DNA from: Maratus speciosus
Lineage: Eukaryota; Arthropoda; Arachnida; Araneae; Salticidae
Length of the DNA stretch: 64,000 nt
Assembly (NCBI GenBank): GCA_963932465.1
Contig: CAWVRF010001077.1
Location: forward strand, 248,001-312,000
Reading direction: 5' to 3'
A program made the translations under genes and the position numbers. This document shows, piece by piece, positions 22,176-31,228 of the stretch (position 1 is the stretch's first letter; each line of letters opens with the position of its first letter). Below the pieces are notes generated by a model that saw only the letters and a program-made list of their open reading frames with translations, was not told where the DNA came from and searched no databases.

Positions 22176-22402
22176 GGCGAAAAAAAAAAATGTTATAGAA
22201 CAAATTCACATTTGTAGAAAAGCCATCATGCGAGAATTCTGGGTCTTGATGGTCCTGGGTCCTGATGTTTTACATCATTCAAATTAATGCGAATAAGACC
22301 TTTATTTTTCGCATCTTAGATCTTTATTTATCATCATCAAATAATGTTTTATAAATAATATACACATACATTAAACTTTGACTATTAATAAATTTTTTGA
22401 GC

Positions 22403-22451
22403 GTGATATACTTCGAAACATGCAATACAAAGTGCAGCATCACAACAAGTG
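22403..22451 (-). pseudogene. piggyBac transposase cysteine-rich domain, remnant
   Basis: The minus strand reads CCDAALCIACFEVYHA, matching the C....C..CF..YH zinc-binding C-terminus of piggyBac transposases. It is the least damaged of three such remnants (others 23515-23586 and 54195-54261). The DDD catalytic core is absent. This ties the TTAA family A MITEs to a piggyBac parent. Confidence 0.75.
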
Positions 22452-22651
22452 CCAAAAAACAAACCAAAACGGAAATATTCAAAGACACACGAAAATGCCA
22501 GTTAATTTTTTCTGGTTTCAGAAGTTTTTCCAGTAATTAAATCTCCAGTCTGGAAAGATCACGGGCACGAGAAATAGCGAACGACACCTCGGCCATTACC
22601 GTCTCAATACTCAAGGCCTCCGGACTGATTTCGTGACGTACCAAATGAAGA

Positions 22652-22853
22652 TTAACCCCTTGAAGGGCAAGCAAATGCGTTTGTGTAATGCTTAATTCCC
22701 ACCGGAAATTTAGAAAAATTTTATTTCAAAATAAGGAAATGCAATTTTACTATTTTTCTCCATTAAAGTCAGAAAACTAAAATTTCCTAAAATTTTCTGG
22801 TGCAAATCCTGATTAATAGTAGGTGGTATATAATATATACCGCCGCTCCTTAA
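22652..22853. mobile_element. TTAA MITE, family E (CCCTTGAAGGGC)
   Basis: 202 bp between TTAAs, TTAACCCCTTGAAGGGCAAG to CCGCCGCTCC. Palindrome GGTATATAATATATACC near the right end. Inside: TTCCCACCGGAAATTT and TTCCTAAAATTTTCTGG. Second copy at 37254-37463. It has inserted into the right part of the piggyBac relic. Confidence 0.8.
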
Positions 22854-22945
22854 CCCCTTGAGGGGCGGTGAGACATATTTTATCGTGATATTGACGTGAT
22901 ATATCGTGATATCCCGTGATATTGACGGGAGCCAGAATTAAGGGG

Positions 22946-23153
22946 TTAATCCGTTCGGAACCATGGGTGCGTATATGCATCCTTAAAAAGTGCTTAAAAC
23001 GCTTGAGTTTGATACCAGTAAAAAATATATGTAAAATTGACTTTATTTAATTACGACATTTTCGTGATTTATAAAGTTAATTCAAATAATTAACAAAAAG
23101 TGGTGGCAAACGAATAAAATTCGTGTAGAAAATGCTTGTCCTGAACGGGTTAA
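22946..23153. mobile_element. TTAA MITE, family F (CCGTTCGGAACC)
   Basis: 208 bp, sharing its left TTAA with the end of the piggyBac relic. TTAATCCGTTCGGAACCATG to GTCCTGAACGGGTTAA. Palindrome TGCGTATATGCA (22968-22979). Inside: TACCAGTAAAAAATATATG, TTTATTTAATTACG, CAAAAAGTGGTGGC. Single copy in the window. Confidence 0.8.
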
Positions 23154-23355
23154 GAAAGCTGCTTTTATTTGAGGGGTAAAAAAAATGGGATGCACATTTA
23201 CTGTATTTTGTGTTTTATATCTGGTATGTGTGGCAGCGCATCCAGTTGTGCTTCATTTTTATTTAGAAATTTAGTGTTCATACTGTAATTAAAGAATAGT
23301 ATTTTATTCTTTATTCAACGCATTGCCGATGTGCAGTTTTTATCAAATCTGAAAT

Positions 23356-23833
23356 TTAACCCCTTAATTCTCGCTCCCGTCAATATCACGGGCTGAGGTG
23401 TCGTTCGTTATTTCTCGTGCCCGTCCTATTTCCGGGCTGGAGATTTAATTTCTGGAAAAAAACTTCTGAAAACAGAAAAATTTAACTGGTATTTCCTTGT
23501 GAAGTCTTTGAATACTGCCGCTTGCATTTCGTTTTTGGCGCTGATTGTGATGTTGGACATTGTATTGCATGTTTCAAAATATGTCACACTCAAAAAAAAT
23601 ATTATTAATCAAAATGTAATGTATATATATATATATATATATATTATTTAAAATATTATTTGTAAAAATTCGTGTGATGATGATAAATAAAGATCTAAGA
23701 TGTGAAAAATAAAGGTCTTATTCGCATTAATTGTATGGTGTAAAACAAACATTAAGACCCAGAATTCTCGCATGATGGCTTTTCTACAAATATGAATTTG
23801 TTCGATAACATATTTTATCTTTTTTTTTTTCGC

Positions 23834-23866
<33 letters not shown>

Positions 23867-23962
23867 TAATTGCATATTTTATTTAGAAGCCTTATAGTTA
23901 TTCAATTTCTGTAACAAATTTCTGTGTTTTTTCCAAATTTTAAGCGACCGTTAAGGGGCTAA
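23356..23962 (+). mobile_element. piggyBac relic (long family A), copy 2
   Basis: About 607 bp, TTAACCCCTTAATTCTCGC with palindrome CCCGTCAATATCACGGG at the left, and GCGACCGTTAAGGGGCTAA at the right. Left end, then transposase C-terminus (23515-23586), then a 3' UTR-like tail with AATAAA words and long A/T runs (23820-23865). The layout is that of an internally deleted piggyBac keeping both ends and the gene's 3' part. Confidence 0.8.
23515..23586 (+). pseudogene. piggyBac transposase cysteine-rich domain, remnant
   Basis: The plus strand reads CRLHFVFGADCDVGHCIACF followed by KICH. The C....C..CF..(Y/C)H spacing is that of the piggyBac C-terminal zinc finger, with Tyr changed to Cys. The first cysteines appear shifted by a one-base indel relative to the copy at 54195-54261. 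Confidence 0.7.
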
Positions 23963-24039
23963 AACGGTAGAAGTTCCTCCCTGTTCTGAATGTCTTTTGT
24001 AAATTTGTATACTACGAAGGTTTCTCACGTTTATGCGTC

Positions 24040-24285
24040 TTTCAATGCGCAAAATTAATATAAAATATCTTACGATTTAAAAAAATATGGACAACATGAT
24101 ACAAATGCATTTTCTTTAAGGTTGAAGCCACGTCCTTAATCAATGATGTTTCTTGAATGAAAACGAGATTTCTCGTTTCCCGTCGTGAATGTGTCAACAA
24201 GAGACATTTAGCGATCACATAAAGCAAAAATTCTTTCAAATTTCCGGTATGACTTTAAAATTTCGAATTAAAATTGGAGGCCAAG
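24040..24285. mobile_element. Diverged relative of the GCCAGTTTGGCC foldback
   Basis: About 24190-24285 aligns with 21147-21243 through TTTCCGGTATGA, AAATTTCGAATTAAA and AGGCCAAGCTGGC. The left arm could not be placed with confidence. Confidence 0.45.
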
Positions 24286-24605
24286 CTGGCAATCCTGATG
24301 TGTAGTATTCTTTCGGTGTTCTTCAATTTCAGTTTATGAGTTTTCTGTAAACGCCTGATTAAGGGTATGCAAGCCAAATATCCGTCTAAAATAAGTCGCT
24401 TAATTTCTTCTGACGGACATTGTACGTCTTGGTGTAACAAATTTGCTACGAAATTATGTTGCAGCTTTCTGTTATTCTCGCTAATTTCTTTAAATATGGA
24501 AGCATAAGCAGTGCCGACTGTTTTGGGAGTAAAATCGTGGGACGATCTTGGTTTTTTTTTTGTTGTTGTTGTTTGTTTGTTTTTTGTTTCAACGCTGATC
24601 TTCAT
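24255..24605 (-). CDS. Orphan ORF, 116 codons, possibly an exon or element-gene fragment
   Basis: An open minus-strand frame starting at an ATG that touches the TTAA of the neighbouring MITE. After an N-terminal Thr/Lys-rich stretch (residues 10-18, encoded by a GTT/TTG run) the composition looks protein-like: TPKTVGTAYASIFKEISENN at about 26-45, then HQDVQCPSEEIKRLILDGYL at about 58-77. The last ~20 codons overlap the foldback relative at 24040-24285. No family recognised. In DNA this AT-rich 116 open codons are uncommon but not decisive. It may be a gene fragment cut off by the MITE insertion at 24605. Confidence 0.35.
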   Translation of the reverse strand: MKISVETKNKQTTTTKKKPRSSHDFTPKTVGTAYASIFKEISENNRKLQHNFVANLLHQDVQCPSEEIKRLILDGYLACIPLIRRLQKTHKLKLKNTERILHIRIASLASNFNSKF

Positions 24606-24821
24606 TAACCCCTAAATTCTCGCTCCCGTGATATTCACGGAATGTGTCTTTTATTCAAATTATTTTATTCCCACCAGTTTTATAAAATAGTGTAATTGGC
24701 TTTATTATGGTATCATTTTACCTGTCATTAAATAAGGTAAATATCTCTTTTTCAAAAAAGTGGTGCCAATAAGCAATTTGAATTTAAAAACCGTAATTTA
24801 ATGCGACCGTTAAGTGGTTAA
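24605..24821. mobile_element. piggyBac-type TTAA MITE, family A
   Basis: 217 bp, TTAACCCCTAAATTCTCGC to GCGACCGTTAAGTGGTTAA. Palindrome CCCGTGATATTCACGG at 24625-24640. Contains CCCACCAGTTTTATAAAATA, CATTAAATAAGGTAAAT and AAAAAGTGGTGCC. Confidence 0.9.
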
Positions 24822-24841
24822 AAACGGAAGAATGGAGTATC

Positions 24842-25874
24842 TTCACACGTTGAGTGCCACGATGACAGACACTGAAGCTGAAAAATTTACAACGTTTTAA
24901 GTAATGTTTAAGGGGTCTTGTAACTTTTAAACGCGTCGAAAATTAACCAAAACCTTCAAAGTTTGAATTAGTCTATCTTCAAAGCCTTTTTATGTATAAA
25001 CATGAAGTTTCGGATATTGATTAAATATCCTTAAATATTCGGATATTGATTAAATTGCTTTGTAATGTGCTACCATTAGAAATTTATTAACCCTTTACAG
25101 AATTTGCGTATTGCTGAAATCAAAATAGCTCTTTTTTTACCCCGTAAGTCATTGCGCGCATGATACCTTGAGAAAGTATGTATGGATTCGCATGAAATTC
25201 GGTAAAGATACTAATCATATATGTGTGTTTAAAATGATCTACTCTTAGGCTAAAATTATTTCATTAACTATATAAAAAAAAATATTTCCGTAAAAAAAAA
25301 ATAAAGATTTTGTATTTTTAATGAATAAAAATAGTCATAACTAAAAATATTACCATTGTAAATACTTAAAAGTAGATAATTTTAAACACACATATTTGTT
25401 TAGTATATTTACTAAATTTCATGACAATCCATACATACTTTCTCAAGATATCATGCGCGCAATGACTTATGGGGTAAAAAAAAGAGCTATTTTGATTTCA
25501 ACAATACACAAATTCTGTAAAGGGTTAATAAATTTCTGTTGGTAGTATATTAAAAAGCATAATCAGTTTAATATATATCCAAAATTTCATGTTTATACAT
25601 AAAAAGGTTTTGATGATAGACTAATTCAAACTTTGGCAGTTTTTCGTTAATTTTCGACGCGTTTAAAAGGTACAAGACCCCTTAACAAAGTATAGCCCTG
25701 TAATAAATAAAAGGTAATTAAATTTTAAATAAACTTTCAGTAATTACTTAAAATAATACATATATATTTAGTTTTATATCATATTTTAGACCGTCAGTCA
25801 TCGGTGAATGAGGCGTTCTAAACGGAAAGTTCAATGTCAGTCACCGGTGACTGACGTGGCGCTTAACGTGTTAA
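24842..25874. mobile_element. TTAA element, CACGTTGAGTGCC ends, split by a foldback
   Basis: Left end TTCACACGTTGAGTGCCACG (TTAA changed to TTCA); right end GACGTGGCGCTTAACGTGTTAA. A perfect 20-bp palindrome GTCAGTCACCGGTGACTGAC (25836-25855) lies 15 bp from the right TTAA. The 778-bp foldback at 24908-25685 is inserted. Ends resemble the element at 5757. Confidence 0.8.
24908..25685. mobile_element. Long foldback with TTAA flanks, AGGGGTCTTGTA ends (778 bp)
   Basis: Both halves are mirror images over about 380 bp. Paired landmarks: TTAAGGGGTCTTGTAACTTT and AAAGGTACAAGACCCCTTAA; GAATTAGTCTATC and GATAGACTAATTC; CATTGCGCGCATGATA and mirror; TTTAAACACACATAT and mirror. It has only a small loop near 25290, so it could extrude as a very large cruciform. 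TTAA flanks indicate piggyBac-like or Kolobok-like mobilisation. No coding capacity. Confidence 0.85.
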
Positions 25875-26391
25875 TCTTATTTTTATTGATTTTTCCGTGT
25901 TGGCTGGCTGTGTTCGACATTCTTTATTAACAGCATAATGAAATATTAAAATAATAAATACTTACATTTTTTTTTGTAAATTCTAATAAGCTGTATATAC
26001 AGCTAGAAGATAATCCTTAAATTGCGTAATCTACTCGTACTCCGATACAGTACGCACGTACACAGTCGTGATGAAAAAAATAAAACAAACTAGAAAACAA
26101 GAATTCTGCTTTTTAAGAATTTAGTGTCGCCCCAGATGAAAAAAAATATGTATATAAATGTAGATATTACAAAATATATTTCAATTTTAAAACTTGAAAC
26201 AGACGCCTTTATTTTATATAAAATGACGTCCTCTGAAGATTTCCGCATTTACGATCCAGTCGTAAACAACATCTACTGTAAAGTATTCATAGGACGCCAC
26301 TATCACTGAGTAATACTGAAAAAAGAAAAAAAAAGGCTACCTAAATGATTCATATGCCTTCATTTGTTTGTAATATACTAGCATGGTTCGT
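25875..26391. other. Spacer, nothing recognised
   Basis: AT-rich sequence without inverted repeats. A 61-codon plus-strand frame at 26124-26309 has no recognisable features and is not called. Confidence 0.4.
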
Positions 26392-26708
26392 ACGGGTACC
26401 GTTTTTCTCCAGGTAAACTACCAATATCTTTTTATAGAAAAAGAAATCTAGGTTAAAGGCGCACGACGACGCGAGGAGATTTTGGCCGAGGAGCCTGGGA
26501 CCTATGTCCCACATCCGCAGATACAGGACACTTTAGATATATGACGTGGATGGTTTCCTTGGACAGCTGTGCAAAAAATGAAGAAATGGGGTGGGGGACG
26601 ACTTAAGTTCTAAATTTCGCCTTCTTTTAAGAGGAAATTTTTTATAAGAAACTATTGGTGCCAAAAAGTTTTCTAGACAGCAAAATTCAAGGAGGCGTAC
26701 GAACCATG
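26392..26708. mobile_element. IR element, CATGGTTCGTACG ends (~317 bp)
   Basis: TIRs CATGGTTCGTACG and CGTACGAACCATG. The interior includes a GC-richer block (GGCCGAGGAGCCTGGGACC) and ATAAGAAACTATTGGTGCC, which resembles the 27395 and 28495 segments (ATAAGAAAATACTGGCACCG). TATA-like bases flank it, but the target duplication is unclear. Confidence 0.65.
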
Positions 26709-27394
26709 TATAGATAATTAAATATAGTTTATAATAGCTCCATGTTTTACCAGAAATCATTCATTTATATTTTTTCATCATAGCATGTATTTTAATTACA
26801 TTTTTTTCAGTAGTTATTGGAAAATGCCAAAAAATATATAATTGCAATTTTCCAACTATTTTTTCTTTACTATCTAGAGACATGGAGTACTTGAGTTCCA
26901 AAAATTAAACAAATGGCGCTAAAAACTACAAAAAAATTAATATCTTAACAATAAATTGAGTTGTCGTTTTCAAACAAATTGCATTAAAAAGTACTTTTCT
27001 CCCCCCATACGACGATATAAAAATCGAAAATGTGCCATGATTAGAAGTTAAAAAAATTGCAGTAAAGTATTTACAATGATACATCCGCTTTGTTTTACGA
27101 CTGGCTTATACAACGGAAGGTTATTTTTTGGAGACGACACTTTATTTGCTGGAAGAAAGAAATAGCATATCGGTGGGCTAATAAATATTAGATAAGGTAT
27201 ACGTAAAAAATAAATAAATAACCCATTAGGAGCTTGATATCTTTTTCAAAAGTTTCATGAGAGAAAAAATCCTATTTTGAGGGGTCATAGTTTTAAAAGA
27301 ATTTTTCAGGACAAATATCAATAATTTATTTGTAGAATATTAAATCTAGGTTAAACACAGAAAATTTCGTGTCATTTAAGAGAGATTTCCTATA
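26709..27394. other. Spacer with a Helitron-like module
   Basis: About 26960-27080 aligns with the interior of the Helitron (10960-11110): TTCAAACAAATTGCATT, then TAAAAATCGAAAATGTG and AGAAGTTAAAAAAATTGCAGT. The rest is AT-rich and unrecognised. Confidence 0.45.
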
Positions 27395-27570
27395 AGAAAA
27401 TACTGGCACCGAAGAATTCATGTTCTGGAAATTTCAAGACCGGTACGACCCCTGCATTTTAACCCTTTCCGGCACCGAAAAATTCTGTTCGTAAAATGAT
27501 AAAATGATTGACTGACACCGGAATAAACAAGCGATATTTTTACTTGAAATGGTTTCGTTAAAGGGTTAGT
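27395..27570. repeat. Segment duplicated at 28495-28640; carries a truncated TTAA MITE
   Basis: ATAAGAAAATACTGGCACCG, AAGAATTCATGTTCTGG, GGTACGACCCC, TTAACCCTTTCCGGC and GATTGACTGACACCGGAAT recur in the same order at 28495-28640. TTAACCCTTTCCGGCACCG at 27459 and GTTAAAGGGTTAG at 27569 mark a shortened copy (about 110 bp) of the TTAA MITE seen at 28564-28776. Confidence 0.7.
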
Positions 27571-28062
27571 GGACGTTTAATAAAAAATCCTTTTAATTTT
27601 CATAATACAGATTTTTAATTTTGTGCAAATATAGGTACATTTCACGATAAGTATATCGAACACATTAAAAAATTTGTCCAATCTTAATATAATTTTAAGA
27701 TATTTTAAAATGCTCCTTGCGTCTTAATTTTTTAGATATTTCTTAGATTTTGGATTTTAATTATGTAAAACTCTATTACAAACAAATATGTGTATGGATA
27801 TTTAATCGCTTGAATGGTTAATTTTTTAGAGATAGTTTTCTGAATTCCATACCGATTTTCATAAAAATTCTGCCTTATATTATGTTAAAAATCAAATTTA
27901 ATTGCCTTGAAAAAGTCGAATTTTAAAATGCATGCACAGTATCTTTTTAGGTAATATCAGGATTATTCCTTATCACTTTCATGAATTTTGATCAAAAATT
28001 AAATAGCAATCAGCATTTCAAAATTTTAAAAAAGCTGAAAAATTAGTATTGAGAAAACAGAT
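27571..28062. other. AT-rich spacer, nothing recognised
   Basis: No ORF, inverted repeat or tandem structure seen. Confidence 0.5.
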
Positions 28063-28291
28063 TTAACCCTCTCGCTGCGTATTTCAACGAGCATCTTTTA
28101 AGAATTTTTATTCTTTTGTCACCGATTTTTCAAAACAAATATTTTGTTCTGATTTAATCGTAAAAATGTTCCTATTAAATAAGGCAAAATTTACAATAAA
28201 AAAAATTACTGGTGGGAATAATCAAGTACGGTTTATAAGACGGAAAAATGCATCCCCGAAAAAATCTCGGGTTGCGCAGCGAGAGGGTTAA
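28063..28291. mobile_element. TTAA MITE, family D (CCCTCTCGCTGCG)
   Basis: 229 bp, TTAACCCTCTCGCTGCGTAT to GCGCAGCGAGAGGGTTAA. Near-palindrome CCCGAAAAAATCTCGGG ends 17 bp before the right TTAA. Inside: CCTATTAAATAAGGCAAAAT and TTACTGGTGGGAATAA. Relative at 43542-43850. Confidence 0.85.
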
Positions 28292-28494
28292 AGTTTATTA
28301 AAAGACCAAGAAATTGTTTGTGAACAAAATTAAAGCACTTGTAACTTTGCTTAAATTAATTGCAACTGCCTGCGATTTTCCACAAATGACGTAGTACAAA
28401 TTAAAGAACAATAATACACACAAAAAGAAATGTCGGTTTTTGCTCAAATAAAGGTTCACGGTCCGCTTAAAGCATTATTTAAGGACAGATTTTT

Positions 28495-28776
28495 TATAGG
28501 AAAATACTGGTACCGAAGAATTTTATGTTCTGGAAAATTCAAAACTGGTACGATCCCGGCATTTTAACCCTTTCCGGCTCAGAAAAATCCTGTCCGTAAA
28601 ATAATGATTGACTGACACCGGAATATACAAAAGAATTTTTTTTTTAAATAAAAACTTATTACATAAATTTCCATCATAAAAGCAAAATTTTATTAAAATA
28701 TTTACGTTATCGATTGTAAGTTTGGAATTAAAATTAAGTGGTATCGACCTGGGACCACTGCGTCGGAAAGGGTTAA
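28495..28776. mobile_element. Duplicated segment plus TTAA MITE (CCCTTTCCGGCTC)
   Basis: 28495-28563 repeats 27395-27458. The TTAA element runs 28564-28776: TTAACCCTTTCCGGCTCAG to CTGCGTCGGAAAGGGTTAA, with a loosely palindromic GTGGT...ACCAC block before the right end. The 91-codon minus-strand ORF lies entirely inside it and is non-functional read-through. Confidence 0.75.
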
Positions 28777-29036
28777 CAGCATTAAAGGATAATATCATCG
28801 CTCGGGGAAAAACACGGAAAAAAGGAAATTTAATACATATAAAATATCATTTAATCTAACATTAAAAGCATAAATTTAAACTACGCAATAAACACCACTG
28901 CTTTGATTTATAGATGGTATCTATTCTTCGAAACTCTTTAAAATTCAATGTTTAAACCCGTGCAGATACATCACACATTTCTTTAAAAGTTTAAACATAC
29001 ATCTAGCACATATTAGATGTTTCTAAACAATATTAC
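28777..29036. other. AT-rich spacer, nothing recognised
   Basis: Short AT-rich spacer between the TTAA MITE and mariner copy 3; no structure seen. Confidence 0.5.
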
Positions 29037-29119
29037 TAAGTTAAGCAAAAAGTTCTGGGAAATTTGTGAAAGTTGGTTGCTATGCGCAAATTAACAACAA
29101 AAGAAATAAGGACTATTAT

Positions 29120-29336
29120 TTAACCCCTTAATTTTCGCTCCCGTCATATTCATGGGCTGTGTCTTTTACTCAATCTGTTTGATTCCCACCAGTTTTATAA
29201 AATAGTGAAATTGGCTATGTTTTAGTATCGTTTTTACTGTCATTAAATAAGGAGAATATTTCTTTTTCATAAAAGTGGTGCCAACAAGGAATTTGAATTA
29301 TTCAACCGTAATTTAATTCGAGCGTTAAGGGGTTAA
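29120..29336. mobile_element. piggyBac-type TTAA MITE, family A, nested
   Basis: TTAACCCCTTAATTTTCGC to GAGCGTTAAGGGGTTAA. Its palindrome has decayed to CCCGTCATATTCATGGG. Contains CCCACCAGTTTTATAAAATA and AAAAGTGGTGCC. Confidence 0.9.
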
Positions 29337-29338
29337 AG

Positions 29339-29526
29339 CAGTGTTGCCAGTGGGCTACTTTTTTTTAATTCAGATTTCTTGACTGGCACCACTTTTTTGA
29401 AACGATAAAATTCCCTTTGTTTTCGCCTTAATTAATATTTCATTAAATAAGTCGCATTTTACCATTTCAAAAAATGGTGCCAATCAAGAATCTGAATTTA
29501 AAAGTAGAATATCTGGGGCAACACTG
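29339..29526. mobile_element. Foldback MITE, GTGTTGCCAGTGGGC family, copy 3
   Basis: CAGTGTTGCCAGTGGGCTAC with mirror ending GGGGCAACACTG. It begins two bases after the TTAA of the neighbouring MITE, so the two insertions are almost back to back inside the mariner. Confidence 0.85.
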
Positions 29527-29822
29527 CTTTGAAGTAGAGACCATGGTAGTCCACAATTTCTGCGTTCTGCCAGATTCCAGATATGCTGGAACCATGACGG
29601 CTCCTTGGAATCGAAAAAAATTTGACACGCTTCATTAAAGGATTCAAATCGACGGCCCTTGAAAATGTGTCGCATTGATACAATATATTGCCTATATTAT
29701 GTATTGCCGACGAACGATATTGAATTATGTGATACTGAGTACGATATTGATATTGCCTATATACGATACAAATTCTGGTAAATATTAGATTAAAAATTGC
29801 CCAGAACTTTTTGCTCAACCTA

Positions 29823-30167
29823 ATAGATTCAAGTCTGAAGCTCTTGCACGTTACCTTTTACATGAATTATATATTTTTATTCCTTATCTTTTACAACCAA
29901 CCACTAATTTCTTACAGTTTCTTTCGCCATCTTTAATCGCAGATAGTTCTACCATCAGATAAAGCGACGAAAATTACTTTAAAACACCGATGTCTAGAGC
30001 ATTTGGGGAACCGATTTACGTGGGATACTGGCAATGCTACATAAGGGTTAAAATGATTTCTATAAATTGATTGCGTGGCAATTCTTTTGTTATTTCAAAT
30101 GCATTTTTTTTTTGTGTGCATTCAACATCACTTTTCATTAAATACATATATTTTGAGACACGAAAAG
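29823..30167. other. Spacer, nothing recognised
   Basis: AT-rich sequence; no ORF with recognisable features and no inverted repeat. Confidence 0.5.
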
Positions 30168-31228
30168 TACAGTCGTGGAAAAAAATGTAAACACCCCTTA
30201 CTAACTCTGCAAAAAAATATCGTAGAAGAAAGTTACGATTGTTACAACGATTGGTAATAAAGTCTACTTTTAAATGATGTATATAAAATTTGCTACGGGC
30301 GCCATTTACATATTAAAACGAACCATAACTTTGTTTTTTTCAACAGCAGTACACAATTCTGGCAGCATAAATGAACTCTACACCTTTCAATTAGCCTAAA
30401 AAATTTTTTTATGCTATTCAGACTATAAGGTTCCGAGAAATTAATTATTTTAAAACGAACGTATTTTAGGGGATGTATCCAAATTGAAGTTAGGTACTCG
30501 ATTGTTGATCGAGAGAGCCCCCTTCTTTATCAAGGCATCTGTAGTGCCACTCAAGCAGTCATTGAAGACTGCCAGATTACATGATAGCATAAGACATTTT
30601 AAAATATCTAGTCACTTCTATCATAGACGGCCTCTTAAACCATCATTTTGTCGTTTTTTAAATTTAATTTGAAGACTACTTGGAAGACAAATGTGAAATT
30701 TTGGATTTCCATAAAGCAGAACTTAATAAATCTAAATCCATCAAAAAAATTGTAGGTTGAAATTCATATTTTTTTCGAATAATATTTTCATTATTCATAT
30801 CATAAAATTATAAATTTGCAAATTCAACGTATTTTTTTGGATATTTTAGCATTATTGCTACACAAAAAATTAGCATATTAGAAGTATAATTTCAGGAGAT
30901 ATTATTAATAAAAATATGAAAATGTAATTTAACATTAGAAGCACTAAATTTTGAATGTTTATAATTCTAAAACTTATCATTCAAATGACTTGAAATTTGG
31001 TGTCTAGGCACAGTTTGAACCGACAATTTGAAATAACTTGTTAAAATCGGGTATTGCCATTGAAAAAAATTAAGTTTGGGTTCGGTTTAATATGTAGATG
31101 GCCCCCTAAACAAATTTAATGTACATTATTTAAAAGTAGACTTTATTTCCAATCGTTCGGTACCAGTAACTTTCTTCTATGATAATTTGTTGAGGAGTTT
31201 GTAGGGGGTGTTTTTTTCCACGACTGTA
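30168..31228 (+). mobile_element. Tc1/mariner-type non-autonomous element, CAGTCGTGGAAAAA ends, copy 1
   Basis: About 1.06 kb, TA flanks. Long arms of about 160 bp: CAGTCGTGGAAAAAAATGTA, AACACCCCTTACTAACTC, TAGAAGAAAGTTAC, AAAGTCTACTTTTAAATGAT, mirrored from CATTATTTAAAAGTAGACTT to CCACGACTG. The middle has AGAGAGCCCCCTTCTTTATC and CATAGACGGCCTCTTAAACC blocks shared by all four copies. The 62-codon ORF at 30484-30672 is not kept in other copies, so no gene is called. Confidence 0.85.

Larger units (their letters stand above)
21851..22949 (-). mobile_element. piggyBac relic (long family A), copy 1, with nested elements
   Basis: Left end TTAGCCCCTTAAAGTTCGC (TTAA decayed to TTAG); right end GGAGCCAGAATTAAGGGGTTAA. 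It keeps a transposase C-terminal fragment on the minus strand (22403-22451) and the UTR-like block CATCATGCGAGAATTCTG shared by copies 2 and 3. A CACTAGAAC-family MITE (21968-22175) and a family E MITE (22652-22853) are inserted. Next to the right end the half-site CGTGATAT is repeated four times (about 22894-22937), an expansion of the family palindrome. Confidence 0.75.
29037..29822 (-). mobile_element. Mariner MITE copy 3 (reverse), with two nested elements
   Basis: TIRs AGTTAAGCAAAAAGTTCTGG and the complement ending TTTTTGCTCAACC, TA flanks. The transposase remnant on the minus strand (about 29545-29665) gives GRRFESFNEACQIFFDSKEP and SWFQHIWNLAER. A family A TTAA MITE (29120-29336) and a foldback (29339-29526) sit side by side inside it. 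A GATATTGAATTATG...CGATATTGATATTGCC tract near 29690-29765 looks like a local expansion of the ATACGATA word. Confidence 0.85.
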
